64,000 bases of DNA from Pantoea phytobeneficialis (GTDB lineage: Bacteria; Pseudomonadota; Gammaproteobacteria; Enterobacterales; Enterobacteriaceae): contig NZ_CP024636.1 of assembly GCF_009728735.1 (NCBI RefSeq), forward strand, positions 458,322-522,321. Reading direction: 5' to 3'. Both the position numbers and the translations under genes were made by a program. Every line of letters begins with the position of its first letter. Positions within the stretch are counted from its first letter, which is position 1. Shown here one piece after another: positions 39,089-47,422 of this stretch. The notes under the pieces are model-generated. The model was not told the origin of the DNA and searched no databases. It saw only the letters and a list, made by a program, of their open reading frames with translations.

Positions 39089-40954
39089 ATGGCTTCAACT
39101 AAGCAGTCTCTCCCGGCAGGTATGCTGGCAGCGGCCGGTATCGTGTTTGGTGATATCGGCACCAGCCCGTTGTATACGCTGCGCGAATGCCTTTCGATAT
39201 TACCCAACGGCGGCATGACCTCTACTGCCGTGATGGGGTTTCTCTCGCTGATTTTTTGGGCGCTGACGCTGATCGTCACCGTGAAATACGTCTGCTTTGT
39301 GATGCGTGCCGATCACGACGGAGAGGGTGGGATTCTGACGTTGATGTCTCTGGCTCGTCAGCATGTTACCGGTCGTGCCGGGCATTTTATCGTGTTGGCC
39401 GGGTTGATTGGTGGCGCATTCTTTTATGGTGATGGCGTGATCACACCGGCCATTTCGGTGTTGTCGGCGATTGAAGGGATCGAAGTGGTGGCACCCGCAC
39501 TGGACCATGTGATTGTGCCGCTGTCGGTGGTCATCCTGACCTTACTGTTTATTATTCAAAAACATGGCACCGAGCGGGTCAGTCTGGTCTTTGGCCCGGT
39601 GATGCTGGTGTGGTTTCTCACCCTCGCTGCGCTGGGTATCCGTGGGATTGTGATGCATCCGGGTGTGCTGCAAGCGCTGAACCCCTGGTACGCGCTGGAG
39701 TTTCTTAACAGCCACAAAGCGCTGTCGTTCGCGGCGTTAGGTATGGTGGTGTTGGCCGTGACCGGGGCCGAAGCGTTGTATGCGGATATGGGACATCTGG
39801 GGAAAGCGCCGATTCGGCTGGCATGGCTGATTATTGCGATGCCAGCGTTGGTGCTGAACTACTTTGGTCAGGGAGCGCTGGTGCTGACGGATGCGGATGC
39901 TGTGCGCAATCCTTTTTACCTGCTGGCACCAGGCTGGGCGCAGATTCCGCTGATTGTTCTTGCCACGCTATCGACCGTGATTGCGGCGCAGTCGGTGATC
40001 TCTGGCGTCTATACGCTGACGCATCAGGCGATTCGCCAGGGATTTCTGCCGCCGGTACGTATTGTCTACACCTCATCGACCGAGTCCGGACAAATCTATA
40101 TTCCGGTGGTTAACTGGCTGCTGTTTGCCGCCGTGACCGTCATTATTATCTCTTTCCGCCAATCTTCTGCGCTGTCGTCGGCGTATGGCATCGTGGTGAC
40201 CGGCACTATGGTGCTGACAGCCTGTCTGGCAAGCGTGGTGGCGTTCAAAAATTGGCGCTGGCCGTTGCCCCTGGCGGTGGTGTTCCTTGTGTGTATGTTG
40301 ACCATTGATGTCCCGCTGTTTAGCGCCAATTTGATGAAACTGCTCTCCGGCGGTTGGGTGCCGGTTCTGCTGGCGATGACGATGCTGGTGTTGATGCTGA
40401 TCTGGAGTAGTGAGCGCTCACTGCTGATCCGCCGACTGGCGGATGACCCGGTGGGGCTGAAGGCGATGATCAGTTCGCTGGAAGCCGCACCGCCGATGAG
40501 AGTTGGCGGCACCGCGATCTTTCTCGCGCGTAAGGAGTATGAAATCCCGCAGGCGCTGCTGCATAACCTCAAACATAACCGCGTGTTGCATCAACGCACC
40601 GTACTTTTACATATCCGCACCATCGACACGCCCAGGGTGCATAACCAGAAGCGCATCAGCATGCAGCAACTTTCCCCCTCATTTTGGCAGGTGACGGCTT
40701 CCTATGGCTGGCATGAGGTGCCCTCAATGCAGGAGATTTTGCATTTGTGCGGCCTGGAAGGTTTTGGTTGCTCGCTACAGGAAGCCTCGTTCTTTACTTC
40801 CCACGACACGCTGGTGATGAAAAAGCGTCGCGGGTTGGCACGGGCGAAAGGGGCGATTTTCCATTTCTTCCAGCGCAATGCGTTGCGTGCTCATGAACAA
40901 TTTATGATCCCTGCCAACAGGGTGATTGAGTTAGGCGGGCAGAGGGAGTTTTGA
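39089..40954 (+). CDS. kup: Low-affinity potassium transporter Kup
   Basis: The 621-residue inner-membrane protein corresponds to E. coli Kup (622 residues): AAGIVFGDIGTSPLYTLRECL at the N-terminus, GGAFFYGDGVITPAISVLSAIEG, GAEALYADMGHLG, about 12 spans and a cytoplasmic tail after about residue 430. It takes up K+ with H+ and is used mainly under acidic or hyperosmotic conditions. AAGGA lies 10 bases before the ATG. It is divergent from the OtsA-like gene with a 212-base gap, so they may share osmotic control, although nothing in the sequence proves it. Confidence 0.95.
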   Translation: MASTKQSLPAGMLAAAGIVFGDIGTSPLYTLRECLSILPNGGMTSTAVMGFLSLIFWALTLIVTVKYVCFVMRADHDGEGGILTLMSLARQHVTGRAGHFIVLAGLIGGAFFYGDGVITPAISVLSAIEGIEVVAPALDHVIVPLSVVILTLLFIIQKHGTERVSLVFGPVMLVWFLTLAALGIRGIVMHPGVLQALNPWYALEFLNSHKALSFAALGMVVLAVTGAEALYADMGHLGKAPIRLAWLIIAMPALVLNYFGQGALVLTDADAVRNPFYLLAPGWAQIPLIVLATLSTVIAAQSVISGVYTLTHQAIRQGFLPPVRIVYTSSTESGQIYIPVVNWLLFAAVTVIIISFRQSSALSSAYGIVVTGTMVLTACLASVVAFKNWRWPLPLAVVFLVCMLTIDVPLFSANLMKLLSGGWVPVLLAMTMLVLMLIWSSERSLLIRRLADDPVGLKAMISSLEAAPPMRVGGTAIFLARKEYEIPQALLHNLKHNRVLHQRTVLLHIRTIDTPRVHNQKRISMQQLSPSFWQVTASYGWHEVPSMQEILHLCGLEGFGCSLQEASFFTSHDTLVMKKRRGLARAKGAIFHFFQRNALRAHEQFMIPANRVIELGGQREF

Positions 40955-40975
40955 TATGAAGAGACAAAGCCGTTC

Positions 40976-41038
40976 TGGCAGAAAGGCTTTTTAAATGAAA
41001 TCTCAGATTATTCTTTAATAATGCCTTTAATAAAGGCA
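40976..41038 (+). terminator. Hairpins after kup
   Basis: AAAGCC/GGCTTT (40976-40990) with TTTTT is a weak terminator; a second dyad TGCCTTT-AAT-AAAGGCA lies at 41022-41038. Confidence 0.45.
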
Positions 41039-41138
41039 GGACACATCAGAAAGGTGAATGTGTGAGGTTTACATTCTGCCAAAATTGTATTTCACTTGAA
41101 TCCGCTGGAGTGGCAGTTAATGACATGGAGATGTTGCT

Positions 41139-41750
41139 GTGAGAACTGAACCGTTGACAGAGAAAACCGGACATTTAGCATGGTGTGCATTGGTGGCTCT
41201 GCATGTTGCCAGACTGGATGGATTAGTAGGTTCGGTATCGCAGGAAAATATTTTTCTGATTCGCTGGCTCTCCACGGCACTGAAACAACATCGTTTCCCC
41301 CGTGAGGTCGCGCCGGATATTCACTGGTTACTGAAACAGGGGCGAACTCTTGGCGCAAGGTCTGAATTGCGCGATAAGCTTGAATATCTCTGGCGTACCT
41401 GCAATGGCGTATTACTGGAGCAAAATGATCTGTTCAGACTGACCTATGCCATTGAAACGGCGAAGCAGATGGATTTTACCTTTCATCATCTCAATGATCG
41501 GGAATGGTCCGGGCGTAATAGGGTCAGTGCTAATCCGGTGATGGATGCGATTTATTTGTCACGTAGCTCGCTGGATGTCTCATTTAATGAAGACGGCAAG
41601 CAAATTGCGCCTTTAATGGTGCGGCTGACAGGAAACACGGCACGACTGGAAAATATCCTTAATCGTTACGGATGGTGCACAGAAAACTGTGCTGATCACC
41701 AGATACCTTCTCTTTATCGGTTAGTGGTGCATAGGCCATTGAATCAATAA
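41139..41750 (+). CDS. DUF2913-like protein of unknown function
   Basis: The 203-residue protein begins LTEKTGHLAWCALVALHVAR after a GTG start (41139) with GGAG eight bases upstream. The pattern suggests the DUF2913 family of enterobacterial hypothetical proteins; no catalytic motif, signal peptide or membrane span is visible. It is mostly helical in appearance, with Cys pair CTENC near the end (about 180-184). It stands alone between kup and an AT-rich gap and has no obvious operon partner. Confidence 0.65.
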   Translation: MRTEPLTEKTGHLAWCALVALHVARLDGLVGSVSQENIFLIRWLSTALKQHRFPREVAPDIHWLLKQGRTLGARSELRDKLEYLWRTCNGVLLEQNDLFRLTYAIETAKQMDFTFHHLNDREWSGRNRVSANPVMDAIYLSRSSLDVSFNEDGKQIAPLMVRLTGNTARLENILNRYGWCTENCADHQIPSLYRLVVHRPLNQ

Positions 41751-41788
41751 TTCGCTAATTATATTTTCATATGATTGATACCGCATTA

Positions 41789-41811
41789 GCGCGATAAATC
41801 GCGCCGCTGCG
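41789..41811. repeat. Short palindromic intergenic repeat, single copy
   Basis: A single copy with one mismatch (GCGCGATAAATCGCGCCGC then TGCG) follows the DUF2913-like gene. Confidence 0.7.
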
Positions 41812-41950
41812 AATGGGTGTAAATACGATTGCTTTCCGTAACCCTCTAAAAGACTAACCTAGACAGTTCATCAATCCTGGCCGGATATTCATTTCACGCA
41901 AACTAAACCAAGGTATAGTCATAACTGCTTTGGTCATTCGTGGAAATGTT

Positions 41951-42109
41951 ATGGCAATCTTTCACCTGTTACATCTGCGCGAAATGCTACGAATGCTGTT
42001 CGTTATTTTATGCGTGATTTTGAAGCATTTTACCCATCGCAGTTTATGTTCGAAAATCGTGCTGGCTTGTCTCATCTATGTGGCCCAGGCGCTGCTATGG
42101 TGGCCTTAG
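41951..42109 (+). CDS. Possible 52-residue small membrane peptide
   Basis: An open frame of 53 codons including stop, MAIFHLLHLREMLRMLFVIL then a basic KHFTHR stretch and a second hydrophobic segment IVLACLIYVAQALLWWP. GGAAA lies 5 bases upstream and TATAGT at 41914 could be a -10 element. A strong terminator follows 65 bases after the stop, so a short transcript is likely. No family is recognised. It could be a small inner-membrane protein or a type I toxin; it could also be non-coding RNA with a chance frame. Confidence 0.35.
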   Translation: MAIFHLLHLREMLRMLFVILCVILKHFTHRSLCSKIVLACLIYVAQALLWWP

Positions 42110-42174
42110 TTCACCAGGTTGACTGTCACCAACCTCAACCGTAATGGATGAGCTAATCGTGCGCTGGGGTAAAA

Positions 42175-42208
42175 AAAGGGTTCATGTGAAGCATGAACCC
42201 TTTTTCAT
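42175..42208 (+). terminator. Strong terminator
   Basis: AAAGGGTTCATG (42175-42186) and CATGAACCCTTT (42192-42203) form a perfect 12-bp stem with a 5-base loop, flanked by A and T runs, so it can work in both directions. Confidence 0.85.
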
Positions 42209-42569
42209 GACAACTCACCCACGACAGGCCGGATATTTTATCGTCAGAAAATAAAGGATCTGTTGGTAAATTATAAATGTTACTCATTGGTTATTTTTGT
42301 TGTTAATTATCGACTGAAAGGTTATTGATATGACCATTATGATAATGCGGATATCGTTTTTTTTGTGAATTTTATGTACCTTTATATTGATTAAACGTTA
42401 TCGTACACATTGGAAATTATTATTATCCCGAAGCGGTTTGAATTTTTATAAACATCCTTATTAGTCATTTTTTGGTAAACACTGAAAAATCACAATTTCG
42501 TTAACTTGTTGATTTGGATTATTATTTTGTGAGTGCTTGCGTATTTTTTATTGCCGAATCAGCCGCAAT

Positions 42570-42587
42570 TTGACTTAGAATAGTCAA
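42570..42587. promoter_or_regulatory. Inverted repeat TTGACT-N6-AGTCAA
   Basis: A perfect dyad of 6-bp arms about 560 bases before cydA, in the AT-rich region; a possible regulator site. Confidence 0.3.
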
Positions 42588-43148
42588 CTGTTTCAATGTT
42601 TGATTTTCTTTTGGTTACAGTTGGTTGGTTGATTGATTCATTTTTTGTTTCTTGTGAATGAATATAAGATCTCTTGCAACAGAAAAACGATTTACCCACA
42701 TTTTTCTTGACAATATGCGGGTGGGGGGGAATATACTGACCCTCATTCGGACTACACAGCTCCTATATTGTGCTTTATTGACAATATAAGCGTCTCGAAA
42801 CCTGGATCATCTCAAATAAGCAAATTTCAGGTCTTAACGGTAATTTTCTTACCGTCGAGTATTGTTGCGCTTATTTTTAAGCTTCGTCGGCAATTGCCTG
42901 GTTGTAAGCATGGCCAACTGGCCAGGCTCGACATGCCATGTACATGTTGTCGGATATTATCCTGTTTCTAATGTGTTTAGCAGGGACATGTGCTAACCAG
43001 GATGTTTTGGCGTGTAGACTAATCCGATGGTGCGACACCTTTTTCTACACTCCCCGTTCTGACTCTTACCACTTCACCTGCCATGTAAGGGGAAGAGCGT
43101 TCGGTTGTCGCTGGCTAATCTGGTCACTTAATAGAAAAGAAGATAGTC

Positions 43149-44591
43149 ATGTTAAGTAACGATCTCACATCGCTGATTACGCGAATCGACTTCGCGTTAA
43201 TCTCATCAGTACATATCATTTACCCACCACTGACCATTGGTCTGGCCGCGCTGCTGTTCATTTCTGAACTGATGTGGGTCAGAAAAAATGATGAAAAGTG
43301 GTACCGCTTGTGTCGCTTTTTCGAAAAGCTGTTCATCGTCAACTTCGGAGCCGGTGTGGCAACGGGTGTTACGATGGAAATGGCTTTTGGTATCCTGTAT
43401 GGCCGCTTTTCTCAAGCTGCCGGGCCATTCTTTGGCCAGGTGTTGGGATATGAGACCATCACCGCCTTTATGTATGAAGCCGGTTTTATCGGACTGATGA
43501 TTTTTGGCTGGGGCAAGATCAGCCGTGGGATGCATCTTTTCGCGACTTTCAACGTCGCCCTCTCCTCAACGCTTTCAGCGATGTGGATTCTGGTCGCTAA
43601 CTCCTGGATGCAGACGCCAACCGGTGTCGAATACAAGAATGGCATCTTTCATGTGACCGATTGGGTAGCCGCGCTCCTCAATCCGAATGTCAAAAGCGCG
43701 TTTCCTCACATGTTGCTGGCCAGCTTCGAGCTGTCGCTCTGCTTCGTGGTCGCGACCTGTGCCTGGTTCGTACTGAAACGCCGCAATGTGGAGCTTTTCC
43801 TGCGACCGCTGAAATATGCGCTGGTGTTGCTGGCCGTGGTTTCTGCTGCACAAATCTATATGGGTGATGTGCTGGGCGAGAATACTCTCGAAAACAAACC
43901 TGCGGCACTGGCAGCGATGGAAGGGCACTACGACACCTATGATGCAGCAGGTAACGTCAACAGCGCCTGGCATATCATCGGTTGGCCGAATGCCGAAGGA
44001 AATGGGCTGGCCTGGTCGATTTCTATCCCGCATGCACTCAGCCTGATTGAAACCAAAACCTGGAATGGCCCGGTGAAAGGCCTGAACAGCTTCCCGAAAG
44101 ACGAACAGCCGCCTGTGGTGCTGCCTTTCTATGCGTTCCGCGCGATGGCCGGAGCGGGTGGTGCAATCCTGCTGGTCAGCCTGTGGGGTATCTGGCTGAT
44201 GGCGCGCCGTCGTATGACGGTGGAACTGGCCCCACGTAATACGTTGTTCCTGTTTATCGCGGTTGTGATGGTGGTGCTGCCTTATATCGCGGTAATCGCA
44301 GGTTGGTGGACGCGTGAAATTGGTCGTCAGCCGTGGATTGTTAACGGACTGATGCGTACTGAGGACGGTATGAGCGCGATGACGCTTGGCCTGGCAATCT
44401 TCTGGCTGGTTGGCTTTGCCATCTTCGAGTCAGCGGTGGTTGCCGGTACGATCTGGTTCCTGGCAAAAGTTGTTCGTCAGGGTCCTGATTTGACCAGCAA
44501 GCTGCCGGGTGAAGGCCATGAGCATATCGGCCAGCTCGACCTGCCGCCAGGCGGTCATGCTGACCATCCTGAATACGTAAGACCGGTCTGA
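43149..44591 (+). CDS. cydA: Cytochrome bd-type (cyanide-insensitive) quinol oxidase subunit I
   Basis: The 480-residue membrane protein has the CydA core: FALISSVHIIYPPLTIGLA with heme b595 ligand His22, NFGAGVATGVTMEMAFG, FPHMLLASFELS with His187, and GRQPWIV. It is about 40 residues shorter than E. coli CydA (522) with a short Q loop, typical of the CioA/low-Q-loop group rather than of cydA in the usual cydABX operon. It oxidises quinol and reduces oxygen to water in the inner membrane. It begins the cydA-cydB-cydD-cydC unit. A large AT-rich region lies upstream. Confidence 0.92.
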   Translation: MLSNDLTSLITRIDFALISSVHIIYPPLTIGLAALLFISELMWVRKNDEKWYRLCRFFEKLFIVNFGAGVATGVTMEMAFGILYGRFSQAAGPFFGQVLGYETITAFMYEAGFIGLMIFGWGKISRGMHLFATFNVALSSTLSAMWILVANSWMQTPTGVEYKNGIFHVTDWVAALLNPNVKSAFPHMLLASFELSLCFVVATCAWFVLKRRNVELFLRPLKYALVLLAVVSAAQIYMGDVLGENTLENKPAALAAMEGHYDTYDAAGNVNSAWHIIGWPNAEGNGLAWSISIPHALSLIETKTWNGPVKGLNSFPKDEQPPVVLPFYAFRAMAGAGGAILLVSLWGIWLMARRRMTVELAPRNTLFLFIAVVMVVLPYIAVIAGWWTREIGRQPWIVNGLMRTEDGMSAMTLGLAIFWLVGFAIFESAVVAGTIWFLAKVVRQGPDLTSKLPGEGHEHIGQLDLPPGGHADHPEYVRPV

Positions 44592-44607
44592 CGCGGAGAA
44601 GAAACCC

Positions 44608-45654
44608 ATGGATATGCTTACTCATACCCAGCAATTTCTGACGATTGCCTGGTGGCTGGCTTTTGGCGTCAGCGTGTTGTTATACATTGCGCTGGATGGC
44701 GCAGACCTTGGGGCGGGGATTTTCTCGCTCTTCGTAAGAGATCATGACGAACGCGGCGCAATTATGGCGGCGATGGCCGGCACCTGGGATGCCAACGAAA
44801 CCTGGCTGATTGTGGCCGGGGGGATCATGTTTGGTACTTTCCCGTTCGTTTACGGTTCGGCTTTTAGCTACCTGATGGTGCCGATGGCGCTGGTGTTATG
44901 GGGCATTATGTCTCGTGCTGTGGCGCTGGAGTTCCGTCACCTGGCGTCGCCGTTCTGGCAGCGCTTCTCAGACGGGGTGTTTGGTGTTGCCAGTCTGACC
45001 GTGACCTTCTTTGGCGGCATGTGTGTCGGTGCCGTATTGCAGGGATTTGCGCTGGATACCCCGGCGCAGGGCGTGCCGCATTATGCGGGCGGGGCGTTTA
45101 ACTTTATTTCGCCTTTCTCCATCTGGACCGGCATTTCCTCCTGCGTTGCCATGACCTTCTCCGGTGTGCTGTTTGTGCGTGCACGTTTTGAAAAGTCAGA
45201 GCCTATCCGTCAGGATGCTGCCCGCTGGACTGCGACCATTTTCTGGTTAGCGATTGCTGCGGTAGTGATCACCTGGGTGTGGAGCGCGGCGATTTTTGAC
45301 TGGGCGCGTGCGAAGTGGTTTGGCCCGCACTTCTGGATTTGGGGCCTGTTTGGTCTTATCGCGCTGTTCTGCATTGAGCAGGTGCGTCGTGACACCCTGA
45401 AAGACAAAGATTTTGCGGCGATTATGTGGTTCAACGGTGCGGCGCTGATTCTGGGCTTTGGTATGTTGATTACCATGTTCCCGTGGATCGTACCGAATAC
45501 CTGGACCATCTGGGCCGGTGCCAGCCCGCAGGTTTCCCTGATCACCTTCACCCTGACAATGGGTGGGTTTGTACCAGTCATGATTATGTATAACTGGTAC
45601 CAGATTTGGGTCTTCCGGGGGCGCATCTCCAAACTGGTTGGTTACGGACACTAA
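44608..45654 (+). CDS. cydB: Cytochrome bd-type oxidase subunit II
   Basis: The 348-residue membrane protein matches CydB/CioB: LYIALDGADLGAGIFSLFV, GTWDANETWLIVAGGIMFG, and about eight spans. It partners CydA in the heterodimer. It starts 16 bases after cydA. No small CydX/YbgT gene follows it; cydD begins 8 bases after the stop. Confidence 0.93.
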   Translation: MDMLTHTQQFLTIAWWLAFGVSVLLYIALDGADLGAGIFSLFVRDHDERGAIMAAMAGTWDANETWLIVAGGIMFGTFPFVYGSAFSYLMVPMALVLWGIMSRAVALEFRHLASPFWQRFSDGVFGVASLTVTFFGGMCVGAVLQGFALDTPAQGVPHYAGGAFNFISPFSIWTGISSCVAMTFSGVLFVRARFEKSEPIRQDAARWTATIFWLAIAAVVITWVWSAAIFDWARAKWFGPHFWIWGLFGLIALFCIEQVRRDTLKDKDFAAIMWFNGAALILGFGMLITMFPWIVPNTWTIWAGASPQVSLITFTLTMGGFVPVMIMYNWYQIWVFRGRISKLVGYGH

Positions 45655-45661
45655 ACGCATC

Positions 45662-47422
45662 ATGTCGGCTCGTCCTCCCCTTAGTGGCGCAGCCGCTCGC
45701 CTGGCGGAACGTTGGCTCTCCAGCCAGCGTCGCCAGGCAGGCGCGCTTTTCTCCCTGTCCGTCACCATGGCAACGCTGAATGCCATCATGATGATTGTCC
45801 AGTGCTGGCTGCTGGCATGGTTGATCGACCGGGTTGTCATCGGCGGCAAAGGATTGACCGAACTGTTCCCCGAACTTTGGCTATTGCCTGTCGTGATGAT
45901 CCTGCGTGCAGGTCTGGACATGCTGCGCCAGGGCTTCGCTTTCGAGAGCGCCGCGCGCATTCGACAGACGTTGCGGGGAACGTTACTGGAACGTATCGCG
46001 GCACTGGGTCCAACATGGAGCCAGCAACAGCGCACCGGCAGCATCGCCAGTTCGCTGGGTGAAGGTGTCGAAGCGATCGAAACCTATTTCTCCGCCTTTC
46101 TTCCGCAAAAAATCATCATCGGTATCGTGCCTCTGGCGATCCTGGTGGCGCTGTTCCCCGCCGATTGGGTTTCCGGGCTGATTATGTTGATAACGGCCCC
46201 CCTGGTTCCGTTATTTATGATCCTGGTCGGCAAGGGTGCCGAAAAAATGAACCTCCGGCAGTGGCATAAGCTCAGCCTGATGAGTGCGCATTTCTTCGAT
46301 GTGATTTCTGGCCTGACAACCCTGCGCCAATCCAATGCGGCCCGCAGACAGGCGCAGATCATTGCGGTGATTTCCGAAAACTACCGTCAGACGACGATGA
46401 AGGTGCTGCGCGTGGCGTTTCTGTCCTCGCTGGTGCTGGAATTTTTCGCCACCATTAGTACCGCGATGGTGGCGGTCTATGTCGGCTTCCGTCTGTATTA
46501 CGGTGAACTGGCCTTCCTGCCAGGTTTGTTCGCGCTGCTGCTTGCCCCTGAGTTCTTTCGTCCTCTGCGCGATCTGGGGGCACATTATCACGCCCGTATG
46601 GATGCCCTGGGCGCGACCGAAGGGCTGTTAGCTATCCTGAATACCGAGCCGCCTGCAACGGCACCCAACACGGTGACACCGGTTGGTGCGCCGCAGGAGA
46701 TTCGTGTTGAAGGGGTGAGTTATCAGCATCAGGAAGGCGGCGGCATTGAGGACATCTCCTTTACGCTGCGCCGGGGTGAAACGCTGGCTATTGTTGGCTC
46801 GAGTGGTGCAGGCAAAACCACCCTTGCCAGGCTGCTGTTGCGCTTTATTACCCCGGCAAACGGGCGGATTCTGATTGATGGACAGGATCTCTCCGGATTG
46901 GATTTACCCGCGTGGCAAAAGCAAATCGGCTGGCTGCCACAGCGGCCCACGCTGTTTGCCGGTTCAATAGCCGATAACATTTGCCTCGCACATCCCGAAG
47001 CCGGGAACCACGAACTGTATGCCGCTGCGCGACTGGCTCAGGCTGCGCCCTTTATCGACGCGTTACCCACCAGCTACGCCACCCAGGTTGGCGATGGCGG
47101 CCAGGGCCTTTCTGGTGGTCAAATCCAGCGCGTGGCGATGGCGCGAGCTGTGCTGACCGCACCACCGGTGCTCATCCTTGATGAGCCGACGGCGGCGCTG
47201 GACAGCCACACAGCGCGGCAGATGATGGGCGCGTTGGCCGAGGCGTTGCCCGATTCAGCTCGGTTAGTGATTACTCACGATACCGACGTGGCGGCGATGG
47301 CCGACAAGGTTTTGGTGCTGGCGCAGGGCAGGGTGATCGAGTCAGGCAAGCCCCAGGATCTGCTGCAAAATGGCGGTGTGTTTGCCGAGCTTGAACGGCT
47401 TCAGAAAGGAGCAAGCGCATGA
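45662..47422 (+). CDS. cydD: Heterodimeric ABC exporter subunit CydD
   Basis: The 586-residue protein fuses a six-span membrane domain (1 to about 320) to an ATPase with Walker A GSSGAGKTTLA, signature LSGGQIQRVAMARA and Walker B VLILDEPTAALDSH. CydDC exports cysteine and glutathione to the periplasm and is needed to assemble bd oxidase. ATG 45662 (MSARPPLSG) is preferred over one inside cydB. Its 3' end overlaps cydC by four bases (ATGA). Having cydDC directly behind cydAB is unlike E. coli, where they lie elsewhere. Confidence 0.93.
   Translation: MSARPPLSGAAARLAERWLSSQRRQAGALFSLSVTMATLNAIMMIVQCWLLAWLIDRVVIGGKGLTELFPELWLLPVVMILRAGLDMLRQGFAFESAARIRQTLRGTLLERIAALGPTWSQQQRTGSIASSLGEGVEAIETYFSAFLPQKIIIGIVPLAILVALFPADWVSGLIMLITAPLVPLFMILVGKGAEKMNLRQWHKLSLMSAHFFDVISGLTTLRQSNAARRQAQIIAVISENYRQTTMKVLRVAFLSSLVLEFFATISTAMVAVYVGFRLYYGELAFLPGLFALLLAPEFFRPLRDLGAHYHARMDALGATEGLLAILNTEPPATAPNTVTPVGAPQEIRVEGVSYQHQEGGGIEDISFTLRRGETLAIVGSSGAGKTTLARLLLRFITPANGRILIDGQDLSGLDLPAWQKQIGWLPQRPTLFAGSIADNICLAHPEAGNHELYAAARLAQAAPFIDALPTSYATQVGDGGQGLSGGQIQRVAMARAVLTAPPVLILDEPTAALDSHTARQMMGALAEALPDSARLVITHDTDVAAMADKVLVLAQGRVIESGKPQDLLQNGGVFAELERLQKGASA

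Larger units (their letters stand above)
41751..43148. other. AT-rich intergenic region upstream of cydA, largely gene-free
   Basis: About 1.4 kb, far more AT rich than its surroundings. It contains one repeat copy (41789-41811), a possible small membrane-peptide gene (41951-42109), a terminator (42175-42203), an inverted repeat TTGACT-N6-AGTCAA (42570-42587) and a -35-like TTGACA at 42707 with TATACT at 42732. The remaining open frames, for example at 42768 and 42938, have no ribosome site and unlikely composition. The stretch could hold long regulatory regions for cydA and might be H-NS bound. Confidence 0.6.

Noticed and set aside
42768..43159. Two overlapping frames upstream of cydA, possible leader peptides
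   Set aside because: No ribosome-binding site, Cys/Trp/Arg-rich composition, and the second overlaps the cydA start; more likely untranslated leader.
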